A stretch of 64,000 bases of DNA from Arthrobacter sp. PAMC 25486 (lineage in GTDB: Bacteria > Actinomycetota > Actinomycetes > Actinomycetales > Micrococcaceae). Positions within the stretch are counted from its first letter, which is position 1, and the number at the start of each line of letters is the position of its first letter. Below are positions 27,436 to 37,457 of the stretch, one piece after another. Below the pieces are notes generated by a model. The model had not been told where the DNA came from. It worked only from the letters and a program-made list of their open reading frames with translations, and ran no database searches. The translations under genes and the position numbers were made by a program. Where the stretch lies: positions 682,001 through 746,000 of the forward strand of contig NZ_CP007595.1 of NCBI RefSeq assembly GCF_000785535.1. Reading direction: 5' to 3'.

Positions 27436-28373
27436 TCGTTGAACTGCCGGACACAACCACCTCCAAGATCACCAAGGAGATCGTCAAGCTGCGGGAACAG
27501 GGCGGCGTTGTCGCCCTCGGCCGTGTCCTGACCCTGGTGGTCATCACCCAGAGCGGGCTGGAAGAGGAAGCCATCAAGGCTGCCAACCTGGCCAGCCGCG
27601 AACACCCCTGCCGGATCATCGTCCTGGCCACGGGCTCACCCGACGAGGCCACCCGCCTGGACGGCCAGATCAGGGTGGGCGGGGACGCCGGAGCCTCCGA
27701 GGTCATCGTCCTGCGCGGCTACGGCGAGCTGGCCGTTGAAAACGAATCCATCGTTTCAGCGCTGCTCCTGCCGGACGCCCCCATCGTGGCTTGGTGGCCC
27801 AACGAGGCCCCGCAGGTGCCAAGCAAGTCACCTGTGGGCCGGATAGCGCACCGCCGGATCACGGACTCGGCCAATGCGGACGATCCCCGTGACGCGCTCA
27901 AGCACATTGCCCTGACGTATGCGGCGGGTGACACAGACCTGGCCTGGACGCGCCTGACCAACTGGCGCATCCAATTGGCCGCCGCACTGGACCAGTACGA
28001 CGGCTCCGACCCCATCACCGGATTGTCGGTGGAGGGCGCCAGCGACTCCCCCAGCACCTTGTTGCTGGCGGCGTGGCTGCACCGGGCGCTGCAGGTTCCC
28101 ATCACCGTCAGCGAGGATCCGCGCGGCACCGGCATCCGCCAGGTCATCATCAAGCGTTCCAAGGGAAATGTGGAACTGACCCGGCCAGGCACCCTCGAGG
28201 CGATCTTGAGCCAGCCCGGCCAACCACAGCAACAAGTCTCCCTGCCCAGGCGTTCGCTGCAGGACTGCCTGGCCGAGGAGCTGCGTCGACTTGATCCTGA
28301 CGACGTGTTTGGCGAGGTCGTCACCGAAGGCTTGAAAGAGCTGTTGGCAGAAGAAGAGGTTGTTCAGCTATGA
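27432..28373 (+). CDS. opcA: OpcA, glucose-6-phosphate dehydrogenase assembly protein
   Basis: From ATG 27432 (ATGA overlap with zwf) the product is 313 aa; a GTG at 27420 would add four residues, but the GGAAGGA sequence fits the ATG slightly better. It matches actinobacterial OpcA, including the segments around PIVAWWPNEAPQVPS and VEGASDSPSTLLLAAWLH. OpcA supports assembly and redox activation of Zwf. It overlaps pgl by four bases. Confidence 0.92.
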   Translation: MIVELPDTTTSKITKEIVKLREQGGVVALGRVLTLVVITQSGLEEEAIKAANLASREHPCRIIVLATGSPDEATRLDGQIRVGGDAGASEVIVLRGYGELAVENESIVSALLLPDAPIVAWWPNEAPQVPSKSPVGRIAHRRITDSANADDPRDALKHIALTYAAGDTDLAWTRLTNWRIQLAAALDQYDGSDPITGLSVEGASDSPSTLLLAAWLHRALQVPITVSEDPRGTGIRQVIIKRSKGNVELTRPGTLEAILSQPGQPQQQVSLPRRSLQDCLAEELRRLDPDDVFGEVVTEGLKELLAEEEVVQL

Positions 28374-29173
28374 GTTCGAATGTCCGCGTCACACCGCACC
28401 CTTCCTTTGATGTGCTGGCTGCCACCACGGCTGCCCGGCTCATCACCCGTCTCCTCGACGTGCAAGGCGAACGCGGCGAGGCCACAGTCGTCTTGACCGG
28501 AGGCAGTGTCGGCATCGCCACCCTGGCAGCCATTGCCGAATCCCCCGCACGCCTTGCCGTCGACTGGAGCAAGGTCAACTTCTGGTTCGGCGATGACAGG
28601 TTCGTGGAGGCGGGCTCCCCCGACCGCAACTTCCGCCAGGCGTCCGAGGCTCTGCTGGACCACATCCCCGTGGATCCTGCACGCGTGCACGCCATGGCGC
28701 CCTCGGACAAGGTTGCCGACCTGGATGAGGCCACGGCGCAGTATGTTGCCGAACTTGCCGCAGCGGCCCGCACCGAGTGGGAGAACGACGACGAGTCCCC
28801 GGCCGAGCCGCCCGCCGTCCCCCGCTTCGACGTGCTGCTGCTGGGCCTTGGCCCGGACGCGCACATTGCCTCGCTGTTCCCCGAAATGGCCGGCATCCGC
28901 ACGAAGGGCACCCCCGTGGTGGGTGTAAGGAACTCGCCCAAGCCGCCGCCGTCGCGTGTTTCCTTGACCCTGGAGGCCATCAACACGGCCCACGAAATCT
29001 GGATCGTCGCTGCCGGTGCCGACAAGGCCGCCGCGGTGGGCCTCGGCCTGGCAGGTGCCAGCGAAGTCCAGGTCCCCGCATCGGGTGCACTCGGTGTGAA
29101 CAAAACCCTCTGGCTCCTCGACGAGGCGGCAGCGGCGAAGGTTCCAGCAGCACTCATGCGCCGCGACGTCTAA
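28370..29173 (+). CDS. pgl: 6-Phosphogluconolactonase
   Basis: The 267-aa product is a DevB-type lactonase with the VVLTGGSVG phosphate-binding loop, VNFWFGDDRFVEAGSPDRNF, and the LLLGLGPDAHIASLFP motif containing the catalytic His. It hydrolyses 6-phosphogluconolactone made by Zwf. It is the last gene of the operon, translationally coupled to opcA. A perfect 22-bp inverted repeat begins at the base after its stop codon. Confidence 0.94.
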   Translation: MSSNVRVTPHPSFDVLAATTAARLITRLLDVQGERGEATVVLTGGSVGIATLAAIAESPARLAVDWSKVNFWFGDDRFVEAGSPDRNFRQASEALLDHIPVDPARVHAMAPSDKVADLDEATAQYVAELAAAARTEWENDDESPAEPPAVPRFDVLLLGLGPDAHIASLFPEMAGIRTKGTPVVGVRNSPKPPPSRVSLTLEAINTAHEIWIVAAGADKAAAVGLGLAGASEVQVPASGALGVNKTLWLLDEAAAAKVPAALMRRDV

Positions 29174-29235
29174 GTCGAGGTGTGAGATGACGCCCTGCCT
29201 CCTTCGTCGGAGCGGGCGTCATCTCACACCTCGAC
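29174..29235. repeat. Perfect 22-bp inverted repeat directly after pgl
   Basis: Arms 29174-29195 (starting GTCGAGGTGTGAG) and 29214-29235 (ending CTCACACCTCGAC) are perfectly complementary over 22 bp around an 18-bp loop. It begins on the first base after the pgl stop and precedes a separate terminator hairpin. The length and perfection exceed what a terminator needs. Confidence 0.8.
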
Positions 29236-29248
29236 GGAGGGGGAAGTG

Positions 29249-29296
29249 AAAAGGGAAGGTCCCCACCAGCATCTGCCGGTGGGGACCTTCCCTTTT
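29249..29296. terminator. Bidirectional terminator between pgl and secG
   Basis: Arms AAAAGGGAAGGTCCCCACC and GGTGGGGACCTTCCCTTTT are perfectly complementary (19 bp, 10-bp loop). A-run and T-run ends give a U tract in both directions, fitting the convergent pgl and secG genes. Confidence 0.85.
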
Positions 29297-29309
29297 GTGC
29301 GTCTCTGGG

Positions 29310-29564
29310 CTAGACGCCGATGTTGCCGTAGGACATGATCAGGCCGAGACCAATGATGACCACGCCCCAGACAATACCCAGAACCACGGTAAAACGGTTC
29401 AGGTTGCGCTCGGCCACACCTGAGGAGCCGAGGTTGGAGCTCATGCCGCCGCCGAACATGTCGGAGAGACCGCCGCCGCGGCCCTTGTGCAGCAGAATCA
29501 ACAAGGTCAGCAGCAAGCTGGTGACACCCAAAAGGATTTGCAGGGCGATTTGTAGAGCTTCCAC
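29310..29564 (-). CDS. secG: SecG, preprotein translocase subunit
   Basis: From GTG 29564 the protein is 84 aa: one hydrophobic helix, the conserved LHKGRGGGLSDMFGGGM loop, then a second helix, the SecG hairpin topology. SecG aids SecYEA-dependent export. An ATG at 29582 would add six residues, but the family usually begins at the VEALQI-like sequence and AAAGG lies upstream of the GTG. secG regularly follows tpiA in actinobacteria, as here. Confidence 0.9.
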   Translation of the reverse strand: MEALQIALQILLGVTSLLLTLLILLHKGRGGGLSDMFGGGMSSNLGSSGVAERNLNRFTVVLGIVWGVVIIGLGLIMSYGNIGV

Positions 29565-29698
29565 GAAGGGGCCTTTCAGCATGGTGTTGAGGTAACGCAA
29601 GACTTTGGTGGTTGCACCGCAGTCAAGTCTAGCCGTGTCCACCCCAGATCCGTGAATAAACACGTTGTGAATGGATGCGGCTCATGACGGGTGGGACG

Positions 29699-30514
29699 TT
29701 ATTTGGTTACCAGGTGGTTTTCAAAGCGGGCGATGCTGGCGAATTCGCCGGCGTCGAGGCTGGCGCCGCCGACCAGGACACCGTCCACGTCGCGCTCGGC
29801 CATGATCGAGCCAACGTTGTTGGCCTTGACGGAGCCGCCGTAGAGCAGGCGGGTCTTGGCCGCTGTGTCGGCGTCAAACAGTTCCACCAGTTCCGCGCGG
29901 ATGGCGGCACACATTTCCTGTGCATCCTCCGGGCCGGCAACCTCGCCGGTGCCGATGGCCCAGACAGGTTCGTAGGCGATGACGAGCTTGGCTGCCTCTT
30001 CTGCGGACAAACCAGCAACACCGCCGCGGACCTGTGCGAGCGTGTGCTCAACATGGGTGCCTGCCTTGCGGATCTCGAGGCCTTCGCCTGCACAGAGTAC
30101 GGGGGTGATCTCGTTGCGGAAGGCTGCCTTGACCTTGGCGTTGAGCAGTTCGTCGCCTTCACCATGGATTTCGCGGCGTTCGCTGTGGCCCACCAAAACG
30201 TAGGCGCAGCCAAGCTTGTTCAGGAATGCGCCGGAGATGTCACCGGTGTATGCGCCGGCATCCTGGTCGGACAGGTCCTGGCCGCCGTAGGCAAGCTTGA
30301 GCTTGTCACCCTGGACCAGGGTCTGCACGCCGCGCAGATCGGTGAAGGGAGGGAAGACTGCAACTTCCACCCGGGCAAAGTCATGGCGGGCATCGGAGAG
30401 TGTCCAGGCCAGCTTCTGCAGCAGGGTGATGCCCTGGACATGGTCCATGTTCATCTTCCAGTTGCCTGCAATCAGCGGTGTCCGGTCAAAATTGCCGTTC
30501 GTTGAAGTAGTCAT
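29699..30514 (-). CDS. tpiA: Triosephosphate isomerase
   Basis: The 271-aa protein shows AGNWKMNM (active-site Lys), VGHSERR (catalytic His) and [11 protein letters not shown] (catalytic Glu), then the GGSVKANN phosphate loop. It interconverts dihydroxyacetone phosphate and glyceraldehyde 3-phosphate. It is preceded by an AAACGAGAGAAGCG leader and lies 108 bp downstream of pgk, with a hairpin between. Confidence 0.95.
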   Translation of the reverse strand: MTTSTNGNFDRTPLIAGNWKMNMDHVQGITLLQKLAWTLSDARHDFARVEVAVFPPFTDLRGVQTLVQGDKLKLAYGGQDLSDQDAGAYTGDISGAFLNKLGCAYVLVGHSERREIHGEGDELLNAKVKAAFRNEITPVLCAGEGLEIRKAGTHVEHTLAQVRGGVAGLSAEEAAKLVIAYEPVWAIGTGEVAGPEDAQEMCAAIRAELVELFDADTAAKTRLLYGGSVKANNVGSIMAERDVDGVLVGGASLDAGEFASIARFENHLVTK

Positions 30515-30583
30515 CGCTTCTCTCGTTTCTTGCGTTACTTAGAGTAAAACTTGTTTCAAATAAGGCCGAAGGGCATTCGGCAA

Positions 30584-30615
30584 AAGGTGGTGGCGGGAAA
30601 CCCCGCCACCACCTT
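30584..30615 (-). terminator. Hairpin between pgk and tpiA
   Basis: Arms AAGGTGGTGGCGGG and CCCGCCACCACCTT pair perfectly over 14 bp with a four-base loop, a few bases after the pgk stop. It could reduce read-through into tpiA or protect the pgk message. A smaller hairpin lies at 30563-30582. Confidence 0.6.
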
Positions 30616-30622
30616 CATGCAC

Positions 30623-31861
30623 TTAGCGTTCCAGTGCGATCAAACCAGGCAGTTCCTTGCCCTCAAGGTATTCCAGGCTTGCGCCGCCGCCGGTGGAGAT
30701 GTGCCCGAAGGCCTCATCGGCAAAACCCAGCGAGCGAACAGCGGAGGCGGAGTCGCCGCCGCCAACAACGGTGAAGCCGCCGTTGCTGGTGTTCTTGCTC
30801 AGGGCCCCGGCAACTGCGCGGGTTCCCTCGGCAAAGGCAGCAAACTCAAACACGCCCATGGGCCCGTTCCAGAAGACGGTCTTTGCCCCGGCAATGGCCG
30901 TGGCAAACGCCGCACCTGTCTCGGGGCCGATGTCCAGGCCAAGCCCGGCGGCACCGAAGGAGCTGTCCTCCATGGAGACGGCAGGCACAACCTCGTTGGC
31001 CGCATCGGCGGCAAATGCACCGGCAACCACAACGTCCGTCGGCAGCACGAACGTGGTTCCGGCGGCGGCCGCACGTGACAGGTAGTCCTGGACCACGGGG
31101 ATCTGGTCTACCTCAAGGAGGGAGGCCCCCACCTTGTGGCCCTGGGCTGCCAGGAAGGTGAACAGCATGCCGCCGCCCACCAGGATGGAGTCAGCCTTGC
31201 CGATCAGGTTGTCGATGACCGCCAGCTTGTCGGACACCTTGGACCCGCCCAAAACAACCACATAGGGGCGTTCGGATTCGGTGGTGAGCTTACGCAGCAC
31301 CTCCAACTCCGTTCGCACCAGGTCGCCCTGGTAGGACGGCAGTGCCTTGGCAATGTCGTAGACGCTGGCATGCTTGCGGTGCACAGCACCAAAAGCATCA
31401 TCAACATAGGCACCGTTCTCTCCCGTCAACGCAGCCAGCTCGGCGGCAAATGCCGCGCGCTCGGCGTCGTCCTTGGAAGTTTCACGAGCATCAAAGCGGA
31501 CGTTCTCCAGCACCAAAACGGAACCGTCAGCCAAAGCTGCAGCAGCAGCCTGTGCGCCGGGACCTGTGGTGTCAGCGGCCAGGGTGGCGTTGAGCTCCGG
31601 AGCAAGCTCGGCGAGCCGTGCCACGGCGGGAGCCAGAGAGTACTTGGCTTCCGGTGCACCCTTGGGACGGCCCAGGTGGGCGCTGACCAAAACCCGGGCA
31701 CCGGCGTCGGCCAATGCCTTGATCACGGGAAGGGAAGCCTTGATGCGACCATCATCACTGACGTGAGAGCCGTCGAGCGGCACGTTCAAATCACTACGGA
31801 TAAGAACGTACCGCCCGCGGACACCTTCATCGATGAGTTCGCTGAGGGTGTGCAGTGTCAT
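30623..31861 (-). CDS. pgk: Phosphoglycerate kinase
   Basis: The 412-aa protein has the PGK signatures RSDLNVPLDG, SAHLGRPKG, VLENVRF, FGAVHRKHAS and the C-terminal GGGDSASAVRSLG nucleotide-binding segment. It makes ATP from 1,3-bisphosphoglycerate in glycolysis. It is 9 bp downstream of gap, so the two are co-transcribed. Confidence 0.96.
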   Translation of the reverse strand: MTLHTLSELIDEGVRGRYVLIRSDLNVPLDGSHVSDDGRIKASLPVIKALADAGARVLVSAHLGRPKGAPEAKYSLAPAVARLAELAPELNATLAADTTGPGAQAAAAALADGSVLVLENVRFDARETSKDDAERAAFAAELAALTGENGAYVDDAFGAVHRKHASVYDIAKALPSYQGDLVRTELEVLRKLTTESERPYVVVLGGSKVSDKLAVIDNLIGKADSILVGGGMLFTFLAAQGHKVGASLLEVDQIPVVQDYLSRAAAAGTTFVLPTDVVVAGAFAADAANEVVPAVSMEDSSFGAAGLGLDIGPETGAAFATAIAGAKTVFWNGPMGVFEFAAFAEGTRAVAGALSKNTSNGGFTVVGGGDSASAVRSLGFADEAFGHISTGGGASLEYLEGKELPGLIALER

Positions 31862-31870
31862 GGATGTTCC

Positions 31871-32938
<1,068 letters not shown>

Positions 32939-33022
32939 ACTGTTTCCCGCACGCCGTTGGGCAGAGATTTTTTCTGGCGCTGCAAATAAACAGGCACCGT
33001 GATCCATATTACGTTCTATGGG

Positions 33023-33051
33023 GCCCGCTCCGTTAATCTTACGGAGCGGGC
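33023..33051 (-). terminator. Hairpin downstream of superoxide dismutase gene
   Basis: Arms GCCCGCTCCGT and ACGGAGCGGGC pair perfectly over 11 bp with a seven-base loop, 44 bp after the sod stop and before the gap promoter region. It has no U tract. Confidence 0.6.
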
Positions 33052-33095
33052 GTCCATATATTGGTCAAACAAACAGCCGAAGCTGCAGAGTTGCC

Positions 33096-33719
33096 CTACG
33101 GCAGGATCAGCGAGCTGGCGTTCTTCCGTGCAGCCTCGAAGCGCTTGGACACATCGGCCCAGTTGACGAGGTTCCAGAAGGCCTTGACATAGTCAGCCTT
33201 GACGTTGACGTAGTCCAGGTAGAAGGCGTGCTCCCACATGTCCAGCATGAGCAGCGGCGTGGTTGCCACGGGGACGTTGCCCTGCTGGTCGAAGAGCTGC
33301 TCGATGACCATGTTGCCACCCAGTCCCTCGAAGGACAGCAGTGCCCAGCCGGAGCCCTGGATGCCCATGGCTGCGGCCGTGAAGTGTGCACGGAACGCGT
33401 CAAAGGAGCCGAAGGCGTCGTCGATGGCTGCTGCCAACTCACCCTCGGGCTTGTCGCCGCCGTCCGGTGACATGTTGTTCCAGAAAATGGAGTGGTTGGT
33501 GTGTCCGCCAAGGTTGAAGGCCAGGTCCTTGGAGTACTTGGCAACGTTGGCGAAGTTGTTGCTGTCGCGGGCTTCGGCCAGCTGCTCGAGGGCCAGGTTG
33601 GCACCTGCAACGTACGCCGCGTGGTGCTTGCTGTGGTGCAGTTCCATGATGCGGGCGGAAATATTGGGCTCCAGAGCAGCATAGTCATAGCTGAGTTCTG
33701 GAAGTGTGTACTTAGTCAC
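33096..33719 (-). CDS. sodA: Superoxide dismutase (Fe/Mn family)
   Basis: From GTG 33719 (GGAGG upstream) the product is 207 aa. Metal ligands are His in MELHHSKHH, His in GGHTNHSIFW, and the Asp and His in LDMWEHAFYLDY. The segment AMGIQGSGWALL suggests a Mn or cambialistic enzyme, but the metal is not certain from sequence. It detoxifies cytoplasmic superoxide. It seems monocistronic, between hairpins at 33761-33782 and 33023-33051. Confidence 0.95.
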   Translation of the reverse strand: MTKYTLPELSYDYAALEPNISARIMELHHSKHHAAYVAGANLALEQLAEARDSNNFANVAKYSKDLAFNLGGHTNHSIFWNNMSPDGGDKPEGELAAAIDDAFGSFDAFRAHFTAAAMGIQGSGWALLSFEGLGGNMVIEQLFDQQGNVPVATTPLLMLDMWEHAFYLDYVNVKADYVKAFWNLVNWADVSKRFEAARKNASSLILP

Positions 33720-33760
33720 GGTTCCTCCATTGCGTTTATTCTCGGGTTGCCGGCCAAACA

Positions 33761-33782
33761 AGGCCGGGCAGCTGAACGGCCT
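33761..33782 (-). terminator. Terminator hairpin after whiA
   Basis: AGGCCG pairs with CGGCCT around a ten-base loop, between the whiA stop and the sod start. The stem is short, but the position suits the end of the rapZ-yvcK-whiA transcript. Confidence 0.4.
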
Positions 33783-33824
33783 TTTCAGGCCGGTCCACTT
33801 CTCTACTCTTCCATACTAGGCACG

Positions 33825-34805
33825 TTAGCCATCGAGCATGTCATAGGTGACATTCGACTCAGTGCCCGGGATGCCGAGATCCGTCGCCTTCTTGTCCGCC
33901 ATGGCCAGCAGGCGGCGGATTCGCCCGGCGATGGCATCCTTCGTCAGCGGCGGGTCTGCCAGCCGTCCCAGCTCATCCAGGCTGGCCTGTTTGTGGGCCA
34001 CGCGCAGGGCGCCGGCATACTGCAGGTGGTCGGGAACGTCGTCGCCCAATATTTCCAGGGCACGCTCCACCCGGGCACCTGCTGCGACGGCGGCCTGGGC
34101 TGAACGGCGCAGGTTGGCGTCGTCAAAGTTGGCCAGGCGATTCGCTGTGGCGCGCACTTCCTTGCGCATGCGCCGCTCCTCCCAGACGAGGAACGTGTCA
34201 TGGGCGCCCATGCGCACCAGCAGTTCGGCAATGGTGTCGCCGTCTCGGATGACGACCCGGTCAACACCGCGCACGTCGCGGGCTTTCGCGGCAATGTCGA
34301 GGCGGCGGGCGGCGCCCACCAAGGCAAGTGCCGCTTCGGGGCCGGGGCAGGTGACCTCAAGGGCGGAGGAACGCCCGGGCTCCGTCAGGGAACCGTGGGC
34401 CAGGAAGGCCCCGCGCCAGACCGCCTCCGCATCCGCCGTCGAACCATTGACGACGGCGGACGGCAGCCCCCGCACGGGCCGTCCCCGACCGTCGAGCAAA
34501 CCGCTTTGGCGGGCCAGCGCCTCACCGTCACGCACCACTCGCACCACGTAGCGGCTGCCGCGGCGCAGGCCGCCGCCGGAGACCACAACAATTTCGCTCT
34601 GGTGCCCGTACATTTCGGCAATTGCCAGGCGGAGGCGGCGGGCCGTGGCTGCCGTGTCCACTTCGGCTTCAATCACAATGCGCCCGGAGATGATGTGCAA
34701 TCCACCGGCAAAGCGCAACAAGGCAGACACTTCCGCCTTGCGCACTGAGGATTTCTTAATCTCCAAGCGGGAGAGTTCCTCTTTTACCGCCGCTGTCAGC
34801 GCCAT
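33825..34805 (-). CDS. whiA: WhiA, DNA-binding sporulation/cell-division regulator homologue
   Basis: The 326-aa protein has the LAGLIDADG-like N-terminal domain, starting [14 protein letters not shown] and containing [17 protein letters not shown], and the C-terminal helix-turn-helix ([24 protein letters not shown]). WhiA controls sporulation septation in Streptomyces and is kept in non-sporulating actinobacteria, where it affects cell division. It follows yvcK by 26 bp in the usual uvrC-rapZ-yvcK-whiA order. GAAGG precedes its ATG. Confidence 0.94.
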   Translation of the reverse strand: MALTAAVKEELSRLEIKKSSVRKAEVSALLRFAGGLHIISGRIVIEAEVDTAATARRLRLAIAEMYGHQSEIVVVSGGGLRRGSRYVVRVVRDGEALARQSGLLDGRGRPVRGLPSAVVNGSTADAEAVWRGAFLAHGSLTEPGRSSALEVTCPGPEAALALVGAARRLDIAAKARDVRGVDRVVIRDGDTIAELLVRMGAHDTFLVWEERRMRKEVRATANRLANFDDANLRRSAQAAVAAGARVERALEILGDDVPDHLQYAGALRVAHKQASLDELGRLADPPLTKDAIAGRIRRLLAMADKKATDLGIPGTESNVTYDMLDG

Positions 34806-34831
34806 GGTTCAGCCTTCACTTTCACATACAT

Positions 34832-35827
34832 CTAGTGGTCCCCAAAAATATCCCTGTACGACGCCGCCAGCCTCAACGGGTCGTGGATGGCGTTGCCTGC
34901 AGAACTTTCAACCATACCGAACACAACGTCGGCACCGAGCATGGCTGCCGCCTGCTTGAACTCGTCCACGTCCGCAATGGAGCGTGGATCGGCGAGCACC
35001 ACATCAACCGAAAACTCCGGTGCGTAGCGGGAAATGACGTGCAGGTGGTCGGCTGCAGTCATGCCGGCCGCCTCGGCATCATTGACGTCGAGGTTCATGG
35101 TGAGCAGTCGCTTTGCCGTGGTTGTGCACAGTGCCTCACGCATTTGTGGCAGCAGTAGGTGCGGCAGCACTGACGTGTACCAGGAGCCTGGGCCCAACAC
35201 CACCCAGTCGGCATTGTGGATGGCTTCAACAGCTTCAACACAGGCGGGTGCGTCCTGCGGAACAAGGCGTACATTGTCCACCTCGCCGGCCTTGGCCAGC
35301 AGGGACTGGCCGGTGATCAACGGTCCGGTGACACCGTTGTCCTTCACCCGGCCTTCAATGGTCAGCGGCACGCTGGCCATGGGAAGCACTTCGCCGCGGG
35401 CGCCCAGCAGGGCCCCCGCCCAGCGCAGGCCGGCCACCGGATCGCCCAACAGTTCCCACAGGGTGACGATGAGCAGGTTTCCCAGGGCATGGTTGTCGAG
35501 CGAGCCGCTGACACCTTCACGGGAGGTAAACCGGTGCTGCATGACATCGCGCCAGGTACGGCCCCAATCGGTGTCGTCACACAGGGCTGACAGGGCCATG
35601 CGCAGGTCGCCTGGGGGCAGCACACCCAACTCGTCGCGCAGGCGGCCGGAGGAGCCGCCGTCGTCTGCCACCGTCACGACCGCGGTGATGTTGCTCGTGA
35701 CCAGGCGCAGCGCGGACAAGGATGCGGCAAGGCCGTGGCCACCACCCAAGGCGGCAACGCGAACGGCTGAATCCGGGCCCGGCAATTTTGCGGCCGATGG
35801 AATGATCGGCAGAATTCCCGTGTACAC
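34832..35827 (-). CDS. yvcK: YvcK/CofD-like UDP-N-acetylglucosamine-binding protein
   Basis: The 331-aa protein has the YvcK family motifs ALGGGHGLAASLSALR, VTVADDGGSSGRLRDELGVL and LDNHALGNLLI. Members (YvcK, CuvA) affect cell shape and central carbon flow and bind UDP-sugars. It starts with GTG three bases after the rapZ stop, so the two are translationally linked. Confidence 0.92.
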   Translation of the reverse strand: MYTGILPIIPSAAKLPGPDSAVRVAALGGGHGLAASLSALRLVTSNITAVVTVADDGGSSGRLRDELGVLPPGDLRMALSALCDDTDWGRTWRDVMQHRFTSREGVSGSLDNHALGNLLIVTLWELLGDPVAGLRWAGALLGARGEVLPMASVPLTIEGRVKDNGVTGPLITGQSLLAKAGEVDNVRLVPQDAPACVEAVEAIHNADWVVLGPGSWYTSVLPHLLLPQMREALCTTTAKRLLTMNLDVNDAEAAGMTAADHLHVISRYAPEFSVDVVLADPRSIADVDEFKQAAAMLGADVVFGMVESSAGNAIHDPLRLAASYRDIFGDH

Positions 35828-35830
35828 GGC

Positions 35831-36754
35831 TTACTCCCGGCCCAGGTCTCTGTGCCGGATGCTCGTAGTGACCCGCGGCAGCTGGCTCAGGCGCTTGGCC
35901 AGCTCAATGGCAACCGCCACGGAACGGTGCTTGCCGCCCGTGCAGCCGACGGCGATCGTGGCGTAGTGCTTGTTTTCGCGGCGGTAGCCGTCAAAGACCG
36001 GCTCCAGCATGTGTACGAAGCGGTCCACGAAATCGCTGGCGCCATTGTCGTTGAGCACAAAGTTGCTGACGGCCGCGTCTTGGCCCGTGAGCGGACGCAG
36101 CTGCGGGATCCAGTGCGGGTTGGGGATGAAGCGGACGTCGGCAACATAGTTGGCATCCACCGGGAGTCCATACTTGAAGCCGAAGCTCATGATGGTCAGT
36201 GTCAGGACAACAGGGCCCGATTCCGAGAACAGCTCCGTCACGGCCGAACCAAGCTGGTGGACGTTCAGGTCGGAGGTGTCAAGCACCATCTCCGCCTGGT
36301 CCTTCATTTCGGCCAGCAAAACGCGTTCGGCGGCGATGCCGTCCAGGATGCGGCCGTCCTGCTGTAGCGGGTGAGGGCGGCGGCCCTGCTCAAAGCGTCG
36401 CACCAGAGTGTCGTCGTTGGCGTCAAGGAACAGGACGCGATAGGCGACGCCGGCGGCGGAGAGTGCGTTCAGTGATTCCCGGATGTCGGCAAAGAGCGCC
36501 TTGCCGCGGACATCGACGACGACGGCCAGCTTGGGCAGCGCCCCCGGCATGCGTGAGACGAGCTCCGACAAGGTGCCGAGCATCTGCGGGGGCAGGTTTT
36601 CAATGACGTACCAGCCGTGGTCTTCAAGCGCGTTGGCGGCCGTGCTGCGGCCGGCGCCGGACATGCCGGTGACAACCAACAGTTCAGATTCGACAGGCTT
36701 GATAGGAGTCAGGTCCCCTTCGACGGTTGCGGCTGATTCTTGCTGTTCTGTCAT
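35831..36754 (-). CDS. rapZ: RapZ-like nucleotide-binding protein
   Basis: The 307-aa protein has Walker [10 protein letters not shown] (about residues 30-38), the segment [19 protein letters not shown] and the C-terminal [13 protein letters not shown] motif of RapZ/YvcJ. E. coli RapZ directs RNase E to GlmZ; the actinobacterial role is less clear but seems connected to cell-envelope amino-sugar control. GGAAG lies before the ATG. It normally follows uvrC directly; here a 703-bp repeat-rich gap intervenes. Confidence 0.93.
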   Translation of the reverse strand: MTEQQESAATVEGDLTPIKPVESELLVVTGMSGAGRSTAANALEDHGWYVIENLPPQMLGTLSELVSRMPGALPKLAVVVDVRGKALFADIRESLNALSAAGVAYRVLFLDANDDTLVRRFEQGRRPHPLQQDGRILDGIAAERVLLAEMKDQAEMVLDTSDLNVHQLGSAVTELFSESGPVVLTLTIMSFGFKYGLPVDANYVADVRFIPNPHWIPQLRPLTGQDAAVSNFVLNDNGASDFVDRFVHMLEPVFDGYRRENKHYATIAVGCTGGKHRSVAVAIELAKRLSQLPRVTTSIRHRDLGRE

Positions 36755-36798
36755 TGCACTTCCCTGTCACTTGTCCACTTGCCTCTAATGCCTAAGCC

Positions 36799-36927
36799 TA
36801 CTGGCAGGGGCCCCAAACGAGCGAAGCGAGTTGTGGGGTGGTCGGTGGGCGCTACTGGCAGGGGCCCCAAACGAGCGAAGCGAGTTGTGGGGTGGTCGGT
36901 GGGCGCTACTGGCAGGGGCCCCAAACG
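36799..36927 (+). repeat. 54-bp tandem repeat, two full copies and a partial third
   Basis: Copies 36799-36852 and 36853-36906 are identical; a third starts at 36907 and breaks off after 21 bases. Each carries the self-complementary core GGGGCCCC. A degenerate half copy with the sequence GTGGGGTGGTCGG lies near 36985. Confidence 0.9.
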
Positions 36928-37067
36928 TGGGCCCACAGCCGCGAGGGGCCCGCCGCGAGTGTGCGAGCGGTGGGAAGCGAGCTGTGGGGTGGTCGGCGGG
37001 CGCTGGCGAGGGCCTGCACCACCGAGAGCTGGGCACGCAGCTTGGCCCCTCGCCCGCGTGTGACTTG

Positions 37068-37135
37068 CTCCCAAAGTACGACGGCGTGAGGTTCCCCGGG
37101 CGGCCATGGTGCCTGCCGCCGTCGTACTTTGGGAG
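37068..37135. repeat. Perfect 19-bp inverted repeat in the rapZ-uvrC gap
   Basis: Arms CTCCCAAAGTACGACGGCG (37068-37086) and CGCCGTCGTACTTTGGGAG (37117-37135) pair perfectly around a 30-bp GC-rich loop. It lies about 320 bp after the uvrC stop, so it is distant for a simple terminator. Confidence 0.8.
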
Positions 37136-37457
37136 ACCCGGCGTGGAGGTGGCGATGTGGTGGGCCCCAGCCCGGTCCTGTGCCACGAGAACGGGGCCAA
37201 CCTGCCACGGTGCGGCAGGGCGTCATCCCACATCTCGCGAGAATGGGTGCAAGCCGCAATCACCGCCGTCCATTTCGCCGAGAATGGGCCGGCCCCGCGA
37301 AACGACGTCAAAGTTACACCCATCTCGCGGGGTGGATACATCTTCGGCGAACCGGACGCGCGGCCGCGCAGCTTGGCCCCGTCCTCGCGCGCGATCCCTC
37401 GCCGCCGTGGCACTGCCGGGGCCCGCCCGTTTGTGTGAACCGGCCCGCCGGGCGGCA

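Larger units (their letters stand above)
36755..37457. other. Repeat-rich gene-free gap between rapZ and uvrC
   Basis: No frame has a ribosome binding site, family match or usual codon pattern. The gap contains 54-bp tandem repeats (36799-36927), a decayed copy near 36975-37012, a perfect 19-bp inverted repeat (37068-37135) and several GAGAATGGG/CTCGCGAGA-containing inverted motifs (37240-37330). The rapZ promoter must lie at its left end. Confidence 0.75.

Noticed and set aside
36799..36927. Possible CRISPR array
   Set aside because: The 54-bp units are directly adjacent with no variable spacers and no cas genes nearby.
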